From: Bugula neritina
Taxonomy: Eukaryota; Bryozoa; Gymnolaemata; Cheilostomatida; Bugulidae
NCBI GenBank assembly: GCA_964035545.1
Contig: OZ037765.1
Span: 14,440,698-14,504,697 of the forward strand
Length of the DNA: 64,000 bases
Direction: 5' to 3'
Position 1 is the first letter of the stretch. Each line of letters starts with the position of its first letter. Below, one piece after another: positions 1-31,699 of this stretch. Both the position numbers and the translations under genes were made by a program. The notes beneath the pieces are model-generated. The model saw only the letters and a list, made by a program, of their open reading frames with translations, ran no database searches and was not told where the DNA came from.

Positions 1-607
1 ATGTGATAATTTTATTATATGAATTTCAATCAGTTACTAGCTGGCCTTATGAAAATGAGTTACAAGTACTAAGTTTAAAACTATAATTGTTTTAGTCAGT
101 AATTATTTAGAGCATTGGAAAATTGATATAGTAGTTAAAATTAAAATTGAGCCTTAAACGATGTCAATGATAGCAATAAATTCAATGACAATATAATAAT
201 ATTTAGATACTTTTAATTATTGTTATAATAATAGTTGATTACTCAATACTCACTGTCAGTCATACACTCAGGGTGATAGTGAAAAGTACACTCATATTTG
301 TACTGATCCCAGAAGCCAACACACGGGAAGCTATTGCATGAAACTATTGGATAGCTTTCCTTGAAAAAAAAAAACAGATCTCCATATAAACCATTCGTCA
401 CTGTTGTGTGTAGATAATGACCGTGGTGCTATTTAGAGAAAAAGAAACATTGAAAATGCAATTGTGTTGTCTTTAGTAAAATACTAAAGCAAACGTGTAT
501 TTTGTCCAGGGTTAGATTTAGATTAATTTTTTAATGATTATTTACAGATAAAATTTCCTAGTAGAAGTTAAAAAAATAAATCCAATAAATATTTACCAGG
601 GAACATC
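1..607. other. 5' flank of WDR7
   Basis: AT-rich non-coding DNA before the first recognised WDR7 coding exon. It presumably carries promoter and 5' UTR, but I see no convincing core promoter. An AG acceptor-like site at about 599 lies just before the ATG at 608, so a non-coding upstream exon is possible. Confidence 0.4.
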
Positions 608-12729
<12,122 letters not shown>

Positions 12730-13187
12730 AGACTTGCTAGCTTTGAAACAAACTAAAACTATGATAGTAATTCATTTGTTTAAATCACTTTTTAACTTTT
12801 ATTATTACATGGTATGTGTAGAAGATTGTAATGGTATATTTTTATTACACTATAAATAATCATCTGGTAGATATGCATTTATTTATAACAGCTGTATGAT
12901 GCTGCTCATATCTCCAAATTAACATCCTTATAAGCCAGAATTTTATGACTTTGTTTTGCACTTTTCCACAATGTGATAGGTTTGCTGGAAGATAATTTTT
13001 TGAGCAATTGAATTTTTACCATGTTAATTGTTTTTACGGATTCAACTAACTTTAAATATTTCAGTTGCACATTAGAAAAAAGTCCAATATAATACATGTA
13101 AATGTTTATAAATATTAGTGCTTTGTGGGGGGTTTCATTTTTGTCTTTCTTAGTACAAATATGTTATTCATTTCAAGCAGAATTGGC

Positions 13188-13219
13188 AATAAAGTTTAAA
13201 TTACACAAGATTGAATAAA
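13188..13219 (+). terminator. Poly(A) signals for WDR7
   Basis: Two AATAAA hexamers at 13188-13193 and 13214-13219 lie about 460-490 bp past the WDR7 stop codon and before the convergent DNAL4 stop at 13360. This is the likely 3' end of the WDR7 mRNA; no cleavage data are available. Confidence 0.5.
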
Positions 13220-13359
13220 GTTTGTTACAATTTCATCTGACTTGATGTTCTAGTCTCTAAAAGTCCCTCTAAGTTATTAAATAATTTTAATGACATGTTG
13301 TATATTTACATAAGTTTTAAAATGACACATTATATGAGTTGATTAAATAAAAATTAAAA

Positions 13360-14807
13360 TTATGAACACTTCCACATTATTATAGCTGTAGTACCTCCAA
13401 AAAACATATACAATATATTTTTAACTTCATGTGTTATTTCAAATCCATAGCCTTCTCCAACCACAACATGCCAAGATGCTCCAAACTTTTTATCCATGGC
13501 TTCTTTTACCATTTTTGCTGCTGCCTGGGATATCAAATAGTAATATTTTGTACTAAAAAATCTGGGCAACCACAATGAAATAGTATAATTGCATAAATCT
13601 AAAATCTGTAATGAAACTAACACCTAGACAAAGGTTAATTTTTTTCAAAACGTTGATCATGAAAAACTTATTTTGAGTAAAAATTTGTTAGTTAAATTGA
13701 AGAATGGATATCTAACTGCTTTTTACAAAACAGTTGAAGCTTGTGATAATACTTTTGTTTATTTCCTGTCAACTAGACGATTTTTCTCATAAATTTTTTA
13801 TAAACAGTAACTTGTATTCCATAGTTTTTCTACATGTTACAATTATGCACTCATTACCGGAATACTATGATTATAAAAGTGTAGCAATATTGCAATCTGC
13901 AACAATAATCTGCAAACATCTGCTTGAATTTTATAAGTAAAAACTTACCTCATTGTTGGCTGCAAACTTCTCACAAGCAGTCACACACAGCTCCATGGCT
14001 TCGGTTCTCATTTCATCATTCATATCAGAATGCTGCAATTGTCAAAATATTACTCAAAACAATCAATGACTAAGATTGCACATAGCTTTTGAGTGATGAC
14101 ATAAATATCAAAATTTCTAAATTGTTAGCTAAGCTGACAATTTGAAATACATATAATAAAGCAGCTTTTCAAAATCGCTACTGTTTGATTTTTTAAACAG
14201 CGTAAAAGTTTATTTTAAGAAATGCAGATATAGAACAAAACATTTTTATGGTCATAGCGCAGTACGATTCAAAGTCAATGTTTCAAAGAGTCATTAAAAT
14301 TGCGTGAGCCATAGGTAGGCCACTGCAAACAAAATATTAACAGCACTGGAAATTATATTAAAAATAATGATCTACTTTTACTACCCACATTTAAATAAAT
14401 ACTTTTAGTTACCATTCCTGCTAATATTTTTACTTATATCAATATCTACATTCACATTAGCCATGTAATTGTATAAATGCTTATATGATTATGATATATG
14501 TTTGAAAAATTAGTTATGCTAGTAATAAGCATTATTTAGGAAATTAATAAATTTACAAGGCAAGTATAACTAGTCATTACATAATAGCTATAAATACAAG
14601 CACCAGTCTTTTGCTTAATTATCATTAAAATCATAATCCATTCATCATCACGAGCCAACGTGATTCGTATTACTAGTATAACTATAAGTATTACTATTAG
14701 CCCACATCCAATAATGTTAAAATTAAAATCCTTACACGAATTAAAGGATAGGTGTGAATTACTGCTTTCTTATCATCTTTTTTATCTCCTGCTGCTTCTT
14801 CTGCCAT
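13360..14807 (-). CDS. DNAL4: Dynein axonemal light chain 4, 3 exons, complete
   Basis: LC8-type light chain of outer-arm axonemal dynein. Coding exons on the minus strand: 14807-14736, 14032-13949, 13524-13360 (72, 84 and 165 nt), giving 106 aa against 105 in human. All introns are GT-AG and phase 0. Visible features: a charged N terminus (MAEEAAGDKKDDKK); HTYPLIR before the first intron; HSDMNDEMRTEAMELC; the LC8 core KKFGASWHVVVGEGYGF; and the C terminus IIMWKCS. The HSDM start of exon 2 and the WKCS end separate it from DYNLL1/2. It is convergent with WDR7, with 630 bp between stop codons. Confidence 0.97.
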
Positions 14808-15601
14808 AATTATATGATCAAATTAAATTTTGAATGATCTTTTTTGTATGAAATAGAGTTTTATTGTTGAACAACGTTTATACTGCTAGCTTGCTACTCC
14901 AAAATTAGATACACCAACAGCTGTCGAATAGTTGCTTGGTTACTGTTTGCGCACAGCGATTCAAGTGACATAAATTTGTACAAAATATGTACGTTTTACT
15001 CCTCTAATAATTCGTCAAAATAATTTTTCAGCGGCAAACTTGCCTATATGTAATTAGCCAGCACAGTAGGCAATATTTCTACATGAGGCTCTTTTACCAG
15101 AGTTTTCCGATTTTTTTTCTAAGTCAAACTGGTTTTCTCCACTAATACACGGCTGCTCTTGCAGTTTGTGTCACTCTAGATTCATTTATGTTTATTTCGT
15201 AATCTTTATTGAGCACAAAGCACACTGCGTGTGACAGTGTGCGTGAAACTGTATTGAAATGTTGCATTTATATTTTATGAGACTGCGTAATTCTTATTCT
15301 AAGCGTAATCTTATTCTTTAATCTTAATCTTAATCTAAAAATAAAAGTAAATCATTAAACTATTTTTTATTTTGAATTTAATCATTTTAATTATGATATT
15401 GGGACATATTGCTATTGATTATCATTATGATTATGATTATCATTATTATATTGACTGTGATTTATGGTTATTGATTATATTTATCACATTATGATTAATA
15501 TTATTATTATTATAATTATTTTTTATTAAATTTAATATAAATAAATATTTGATAATGATAATCATCACCATTTTGATTATGATGATGATCATTGAATCAT
15601 C
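14808..15601. other. DNAL4 upstream region and ATT/ATC simple repeats
   Basis: From 14808 to about 15350 this is the 5' flank of DNAL4 with no recognised element. From about 15390 it becomes low-complexity DNA built from ATTATGATTATC-like words, up to the LINE junction near 15602. Confidence 0.5.
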
Positions 15602-15652
15602 ATTGGGGAGGAGAACCCCTCCACGCTTACTAAGCTAAATGATCTTGAACAA

Positions 15653-16297
15653 ATGATAAAAAAGTTCACCCAAACATATGCAGATGCAGTGAAAACCAAT
15701 GCTGAGCGAATTCTAAATCTGGAAAAATCCTGTGAAACAACTCTGAAGGAAACTTCACAAAACATCCAAAAAGCAGTACAAATCAACCAGTCTGCTGAAA
15801 ATATGATGGTACAAAATAATCAACGGAATGAAATTGAAATGAGAAAGAATAATGCTATCCTCTACGGCATTGAGGAGAAAGAAAATACAACTGCGATACA
15901 GGAAGTCCAAGAGTTAATGCGCCTCAAGCTCTATCTATACTGCCAAATGCCTCTCCAAGCCATACGACTGGGAAAGAAGATTGAAAATAAGATCAGGCCA
16001 ATCAAACTTGTTTTTGCAGATGAGCCCAGTAAATGGGAGTTCATAAAAAGAACCAATGCAAAGGATACAAGGACTACAGGAGTTTTCTGCAAGCTTGATA
16101 CCAGTAAAGAAATGCGTGATAAAGAATTTCAACTCCGTGATCAAATTCGCAGACTTAAAGAAGATGACGCGAATGCAAACAGACAGTACCGCATCAGAAC
16201 CCGGGAAACGAAAGTTGGGATAGAAGAGCGACTCCAATCGGGGGAATGGCGCCCGCTGAACCCTGCTCTCAATCAAACAAAGGAGACAACATGCTAA
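15653..16297 (+). CDS. LINE ORF1-like protein, N-terminally truncated
   Basis: 214 codons from the first ATG; the open frame extends a little upstream, to about 15605. An N-terminal amphipathic, coiled-coil-like stretch (residues about 5-60) is followed by an RRM-like segment beginning NNAILYGIEE and a basic C-terminal part. This resembles LINE-1 type ORF1 RNA-binding proteins that form multimers and coat the element RNA. It overlaps ORF2 by 52 bp in a different frame. The start of the protein was lost by 5' truncation at integration. Confidence 0.6.
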   Translation: MIKKFTQTYADAVKTNAERILNLEKSCETTLKETSQNIQKAVQINQSAENMMVQNNQRNEIEMRKNNAILYGIEEKENTTAIQEVQELMRLKLYLYCQMPLQAIRLGKKIENKIRPIKLVFADEPSKWEFIKRTNAKDTRTTGVFCKLDTSKEMRDKEFQLRDQIRRLKEDDANANRQYRIRTRETKVGIEERLQSGEWRPLNPALNQTKETTC

Positions 16298-19014
16298 AAC
16301 TTTTTCTCGCAAATACTAGATCAGCCAAAGGCAAAACTGCTGAAATAACTGCTTTAACAAATAAATATAACATTATCTGCTTAACTGAAACCCACTTAGA
16401 TGAAACAGTTCCGGACTGTTGCATCATTGAAGATCCAAGCAAGAAAATATTTAGGAGAGACAGAACCCTACATGGAGGAGGAGTGCTACTTGCCTTGGAT
16501 CGTGACCTGAAACCAATGAAAATAAACATTGACGACCTCAAAGAGGAAGTATTAGTTGTAGCAATGGAACCGCAAACTATCATCTGCTGTCTCTATAGAC
16601 CTTATGTACACTTAAGGAATATGAACAAACTACACACCATCCTTGAGAACATAACAAACAAATTCCCTAGCCATGTGCTGATCCTGACTGGGGACTTCAA
16701 CCTTCCAGGTATTGATTGGAAACAAAAACTAGTGAAACCTGAATGCCAACACAAGCACATTCACAGGGAGTTTATCAGTATCCTGGATGAATTTATGCTG
16801 AGCCAGATGGTTTTGGAGCCAACTCATGTCAAGGGAAACACATTAGACCTCATCTGCATTAATACACCTGGCTACGTCTTGGATACTGACATCATTCAAC
16901 CTGGCTTAAGTGATCACTACATTGTAAGTGCTACATTAAAGCCTGTGGTCCAGCGACACAAAGCTAGCACTAAACTCGTTGTGAAACGATACAAAGAGGC
17001 TGATGAAGAGACCTTCTGTGAGCGTATGCAGGAACTCAGTGAAAACTTGGCAGGGATGGAGAATCCAAACAAAATGTGGTTGTTATTCACCAGTCAACTA
17101 CAGGCAAACATAGAGGATTGTGTTCCTACAAAAGAGCTTGATCGCAAAAAGACCAGTCAACCTGAGTGGTTTGGTAAAGCAGCTGAAAAACTTGTCTCTA
17201 AACAAAGAAGAACATATAAGAAATATAAACAAACTGGGGATTCCTTTTTCCTAAGAAAATATAAGCAAGAGCGGAGGACGACCAAAAAAGAGGTCCGGCG
17301 GATGAAAACTAATTTTCTTGTGGATAAAATATGTGGCCCACTCGCACGAGGAAACTCGAAGCCCTTCTACCGTCACCTGAGAAACACAAGAATGCAGTGT
17401 CCTCCACCAATGAGCCTCCAAACAAACGGCCAATCCTCGGATGACCCCAGTGAGTGTGCAAACATGTTGAATAATTTCTTCCAGCAGCAATTTTGTCAAG
17501 ATCACTGTATTGATGGTATCCCGCCATTGGAGTCTCCCGGTGAAAAAATAGAGATATCGGAAGATGGTGTTGCTAAGCTGATTATCTCGCTAGGAAATGG
17601 TAAGTCTCCAGGACCGGATGGGATCCGGAAACCAGACCTCATGATAGATATACATACCACCGCTGAGTGTCTCAGCCACATATATCGAGCCTCCATAAAA
17701 TATGGCCGATTGCCTGACCAATGGAAACTGGCAAATGTGACCCCAATTTACAAAGGAGGAGAGGCTAACCAAGTGTTCAATTACAGGCCTATTTCCCTAA
17801 CATCAATACCATGTAAGATTCTTGAACATATTGTCCTTCATCACCTCAACAAAAAACTGGATATCTTCCTTCACCATCGGCAACATGGGTTCCGGAAAGG
17901 TATGTCCTGCGAGACCCAACTATGTGCCACTTACCATGATCTGGCTAAATCAATGGAACAGAACAAAATTACACATGCCCTTATCTTAGACTTTAAAAAG
18001 GCTTTTGACAAAGTACCACATAGCTTGCTACTGCAGAAACTGAGAGCTATTCCTGATTTAGACCCCTCCCTTTTAAACTGGATTCAATACTTTCTGACAG
18101 GGCGAAAACAGAGAGTAGTTCTAAAGAATCAAATGTCGAGTGTGTGCGATGTGACATCCGGAGTACCTCAAGGCTCAGTCCTAGGGCCTACACTTTTCCT
18201 TGTATATATCAACGATCTACCAGATGTAGTAACTTGTAACGTTAGCCTTTATGCAGATGATACCCTCTTATATCAGGAAGTCAACTGCTACGAGGAATCG
18301 GTGGAATTTCAAAAAAACATTGATGCTGTACAAGCATGGTCGCAGAAATGGAAAATGCCATTTAACGCATCTAAATGCCATGCAATAGCATTCAACAAAA
18401 GAAGCCAAACACCCGCGTATAAACTAGGTGATGCTGACATACCTTGGACAGACAAGACTCGCTATCTTGGTATCACGCTCCAGCAAGATCTAAAGTTTGA
18501 CCAACACATCGCTCAAAAAACCAGCAAAGCAACCAAAATTCTTGGGGCTATAAAATACACACTACACTCTGCACCTACCAAAAGCCGATTATTGGCATAC
18601 ACTAGCCTGTGTCGACCGATACTGGAGTATGGGGACACTCTATGGGATCCCACCAGTAAACAGACCATTGAATTCATAGAAAGTGTTCAACGGAAAGCTG
18701 TCCGCTTCATAAGTACTGTTAAAGGACGGGAAAGTGTCACTGAAGCCAGAAATCTTCTTGAACTGGTACCACTAGAATCCAGAAGACGAAACCATCGAAT
18801 GACATTACTACACAAAATTCTAGAAAATGAAACCAGCAATAATACTTTATCTTCTAATTATGATGAGATCGTCAACAACCGCTTAAATACAACTATGACC
18901 ACTAGAGCTGCGAGCAGAGGACAGTTAACATCAATATCTGCAAAGACTAGTGTCTACCACAACAGCTTCCTTCCCCGAACAATACGGGACTTGAGAATAA
19001 ATGTTCATGAATAA
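16246..19014 (+). CDS. LINE ORF2: AP endonuclease and reverse transcriptase, 922 aa, intact
   Basis: An N-terminal exonuclease/endonuclease/phosphatase domain (residues about 15-240) contains LTETHLDE, GDFNLPGIDW and the SDH motif near residue 224. The RT domain (about 450-730) has YRPISLTSIPCKILE, the A-box LDFKKAFDKVPH, GVPQGSVLGP and the catalytic YADDTLLY. A C-terminal thumb-like region follows (KTRYLGITL, RPILEYGDTLWDP). No RNase H is seen. The second in-frame ATG at 16291 may be the real start, because the first codons overlap ORF1. There are no stops or frameshifts over 922 codons, so this copy is young or recently active. It encodes target-primed reverse transcription enzymes. Confidence 0.93.
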   Translation: MAPAEPCSQSNKGDNMLKLFLANTRSAKGKTAEITALTNKYNIICLTETHLDETVPDCCIIEDPSKKIFRRDRTLHGGGVLLALDRDLKPMKINIDDLKEEVLVVAMEPQTIICCLYRPYVHLRNMNKLHTILENITNKFPSHVLILTGDFNLPGIDWKQKLVKPECQHKHIHREFISILDEFMLSQMVLEPTHVKGNTLDLICINTPGYVLDTDIIQPGLSDHYIVSATLKPVVQRHKASTKLVVKRYKEADEETFCERMQELSENLAGMENPNKMWLLFTSQLQANIEDCVPTKELDRKKTSQPEWFGKAAEKLVSKQRRTYKKYKQTGDSFFLRKYKQERRTTKKEVRRMKTNFLVDKICGPLARGNSKPFYRHLRNTRMQCPPPMSLQTNGQSSDDPSECANMLNNFFQQQFCQDHCIDGIPPLESPGEKIEISEDGVAKLIISLGNGKSPGPDGIRKPDLMIDIHTTAECLSHIYRASIKYGRLPDQWKLANVTPIYKGGEANQVFNYRPISLTSIPCKILEHIVLHHLNKKLDIFLHHRQHGFRKGMSCETQLCATYHDLAKSMEQNKITHALILDFKKAFDKVPHSLLLQKLRAIPDLDPSLLNWIQYFLTGRKQRVVLKNQMSSVCDVTSGVPQGSVLGPTLFLVYINDLPDVVTCNVSLYADDTLLYQEVNCYEESVEFQKNIDAVQAWSQKWKMPFNASKCHAIAFNKRSQTPAYKLGDADIPWTDKTRYLGITLQQDLKFDQHIAQKTSKATKILGAIKYTLHSAPTKSRLLAYTSLCRPILEYGDTLWDPTSKQTIEFIESVQRKAVRFISTVKGRESVTEARNLLELVPLESRRRNHRMTLLHKILENETSNNTLSSNYDEIVNNRLNTTMTTRAASRGQLTSISAKTSVYHNSFLPRTIRDLRINVHE

Positions 19015-19149
19015 TTAGAAAAAAAATCAGTGACATGCTGATTCACTGCCTACCCACTGTAACACACTGTTATAAACGAGGCATTTAACTTACACATTTT
19101 TGTGATATCTAAATGTTCTATCGACACAGAGTGAGTACAGAGTGAGTCA

Positions 19150-19290
19150 CTTTGAGTTTATCATTGACATTATCATTATGATAACCATAATTGATTTTAA
19201 TTTAGTATATTATTAAAATTATTATAATTAAATTATCATGATGGTAACGATAATCATTATCATTATCATTATGGTTATGATTATCACAGC
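19150..19290. repeat. ATCATT/ATTATG simple repeat at LINE 3' end
   Basis: Words such as CATTATCATTATGAT are repeated. The same class of repeat lies immediately 5' of the LINE (15390-15601). It is either the element's own tail plus a matching target, or a microsatellite split by insertion. Confidence 0.6.
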
Positions 19291-20277
19291 CATACATGTT
19301 ATGAGTCATACTTTTTGTGTACACGCTTACTGCTATGTAGTCAGGTTTTCATCCAGTTTTACAAAACAGGATGCATGCCTAATTGATATGCTAATCTAAA
19401 TTGCCAGGTAAAATAAAAATTGTTATGAACACAAATAATATAGCATACGTGTCTAGTTTTACTTTTAACTTTTAAGCATATAACTGATAATCATGATGGA
19501 TATAAGTAAAACCTATTCATTATTGTTCGGTTCTTGTCAAGAGAACTTAAAAACCTAAGCCAATTTTTTATAAAAAACCTCCGTAAAGTTCTTTGTAGCT
19601 ATAACTTAGAAATTGTTTTGTAAATTGTTTTGTAAAGGCAATGGCAGCTTTTGCATATGGTTTTTATCTGTTTTTTAGTTAACTATATTGATTTATTATC
19701 ACTGCTATTCAATGTATAAATAACTCCACTATATACAACCATCCTTGTGATTGTCTTACGAATACAGCTAATATGGCATCTTAATCCAATAGGATAGTTA
19801 GCTTGTAATAACCAACTGCTACTGCGATGTTTAAATAAGTGCCAATCAGTCATTTTTATTATCAATATAAAAGAATCATTTTATCTTCTTTTGAAGCAGA
19901 GTGAACTTCATTTCGTTACCTCATGACCGGTTTTTATAATTCATAGTTATTATTACCAGTTAAATTGTAGGATATTATTAGGGTCTATATTTGAGGTATT
20001 TTTTATTAGTTACTTCACATTTTACACTCTCGTGACAAAGCATTCTATTCTCTTGTATTTTGAGAAGGGTCAAGTACTTTTTTGTATTTCAATGTATAAA
20101 TATCTAGTAAATATATGTCTATTTTATTAACCAGCAGCAAAGTGCATCAAACATTTATTTTTATTGAAATAACTCAATTTTATTTGAATATTATTCACTT
20201 CACCAACAAGCTAAACTATGATTGGTGTTATGTTACACTGATATACTAAATGAGTTTGTTGCATTTTAATTACACTA
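19291..20277. other. Intergenic, no gene seen
   Basis: AT-rich DNA with frequent stops in all frames and no recognised coding or repeat signature. Confidence 0.4.
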
Positions 20278-21096
20278 TAGGGGAGGGTGGGGTTAGTTGA
20301 ACCAAAAATTGTGTTTTTGAGCATAGGTTTTGAAGAAATGTTTTGCCAATCTAAAAACCAGCACCATGAAAGTCGGTCATATGTTGCTGTTTTTGTCCAT
20401 TAAAACTAAATGCATAAACATTTTACTCACTAAAATAAAGCCAATTTTTTACCTGTAAGTTTTTTGACACAACGCGCCCTGGTAGGGGGCAAGTTGAGCC
20501 GCCCTATGTGCAAGTTGAACCAGTGCCATTTATTTTATAATATACATTATTTTACCTACTTTGCAAGTTGAAAACGATTTAATAAAAATTAGCAATGGAA
20601 ATTATTAAAAAGTCAGAATAAATTGGCATAAACAAATAACAAAAACTCTGAATGTGGTTTGTCATTGCAACCATTTAATAGTTAGCGGCAATTTGTACCT
20701 GGTTCAACTCGCCCCACTTCTAACGTGGTTCAACTAGCCCCACTAGCCCCAAATTATTGTCAATATCTGCTCTTAGTGAAATATCACTGCAACTTTAGGT
20801 TATTGCCCAGCTTTGAGATCATGTTGACAAAACAGGCCTGAATTTACTTCACTGGGCTATTAAAACTTGAAAAACTATGCAACTTTTCATGAAAGAATGA
20901 ATGTTTTGTTTGCTCTTTTTTGTATGTAAAAATGTGAAAAATACTCCCTCATTTGAAAACTTCTGCTTTGATTCCATATATTTCCATATGTCTGATAGTT
21001 CACCTAAAATGCTCTTAAGTAAAGGAAGTAAAATAGAGCAATGATTTAAATGAAAAAATTTGGAGCATATGGTTTAACTAGCCCCACTCTCCTCTA
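20278..21096. mobile_element. Non-autonomous DNA element with G-rich inverted ends
   Basis: The left end TAGGGGAGGGTGGGGTTAGT and the right end, reverse complement TAGAGGAGAGTGGGGCTAGT, form about 28-bp inverted repeats that run on into TTGAACCA/TTAAACCA. A motif like GGGGCAAGTTGAACC recurs inside in both orientations (about 20490, 20510, 20702, 20726). TA precedes the left end, but the right flank is TT, so the duplication is uncertain. No ORF. It looks like a MITE of the same style as the element in the NF2 intron at 37046-38346. Confidence 0.7.
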
Positions 21097-21858
21097 TTAT
21101 ATTTTGTTTATTGATTTTCTTGTTGACTGAATCATGTTGTGTGTGTTATATACTATAGAATATATGCTTTGTTTGATCAGTGTTAAAAATGTGCATTGGC
21201 TTCAAGAGTAAGGTAAAACTAAAAATGCAATGTTATGAAAAATTTTATTTTATGTTGCAATGAAAAATCTGATTTTGTTGTTAAACTCAAGACATTTGAT
21301 GTGATTTTATGTTGAATAAAACTGATAGGATTTACCTTTCTGACAAGTAATTTATGTTTTCATGTTGTTTCCAATATATTTAAATTTCTTCAAAAATAAC
21401 TTTCAAAAACTAAAGTTTTCTTTTTCATCTGTTCTCTTGTAAGCTATTTATAGCTATTAGAAAAATTTAGATTTACTCTACCTATTAAACCATAAAATTA
21501 TAAAAAATTGTAAAATTATTGTTTTTAAAATAAAAATAAGTTTCAAATTCTAATTGGTAGTTTTAAAAATATAAGTATATGGAGTAGTAATTTTTTTAAG
21601 TAGCTTTGCTTTTTGTTTATCATTAAACTCATTTTTCAGTTTGCTTAAAAATTCTGACCATCAGATGCCAGAGCTCAATCAATCGCACATATCTTTTTTG
21701 TTCCAACTGATTGTGGAAATCTTTGTATTCAACTCATTGAATTTACATTTTGCATTATTCAATGATTGTAGCATTGTAAAGCATCGAACTTTTTCCTAAG
21801 TTTTCCCACATCAAAGAGCACCATGGACATGTAGAATACTTTATATCATACACAATAT
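21097..21858. other. Region upstream of first recognised liprin-beta exon
   Basis: AT-rich, with no exon recognised. Earlier liprin-beta exons (the family usually has about 130 further N-terminal residues) may be missing here or too divergent to see. Confidence 0.3.
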
Positions 21859-21875
21859 TAGTTAAAAGGACATTT

Positions 21876-31335
<9,460 letters not shown>

Positions 31336-31593
31336 CTATTATCACCAATGTTCTGCAAAAGCACTAATTGGCTTTCCATTATTGCTTTTAGAAATTTATT
31401 ATACTCGTTCAAAACTGCTAGTGCTAGTTATTTATTCAATTCAACTGCCAATTAGCTTTTTTATTTTTCTGCAACTATACATATGTAACATTTTTGCTTC
31501 TATTTACTTTTTTATTGCTGTTTAGTATTTTTATACTGAATGCTTATTTCAAAATATATACAAATTACAAAAATAGCACCTTATATAATTATA

Positions 31594-31599
31594 AATAAA
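31594..31599 (+). terminator. Possible poly(A) signal for liprin-beta
   Basis: An AATAAA lies about 260 bp past the liprin-beta stop and about 100 bp before the convergent NF2 stop, so the two 3' UTRs may meet or overlap. Confidence 0.35.
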
Positions 31600-31699
31600 A
31601 TCATTTTAAAGTACAAAATGGAACTGAAATAATTGCATTGCAAATATACAATAATGTATAATAGAATAATCTGCAGTAGTAGAAGTCATGAAACACTCA

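Larger units (their letters stand above)
15602..19140 (+). mobile_element. Non-LTR retrotransposon (LINE, CR1/Jockey-like), 5' truncated
   Basis: Contains an N-terminally truncated ORF1 (15653-16297) overlapping a full ORF2 (16246-19014), then a short 3' UTR. Clear sequence starts near 15602, where the ORF1 frame is cut by a stop in the flanking repeat. Both flanks are ATCATT/ATTATG simple repeat (about 15390-15601 and 19150-19290), so no target duplication can be read. The clade call rests on the APE endonuclease plus RT without an RNase H domain. Confidence 0.9.
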
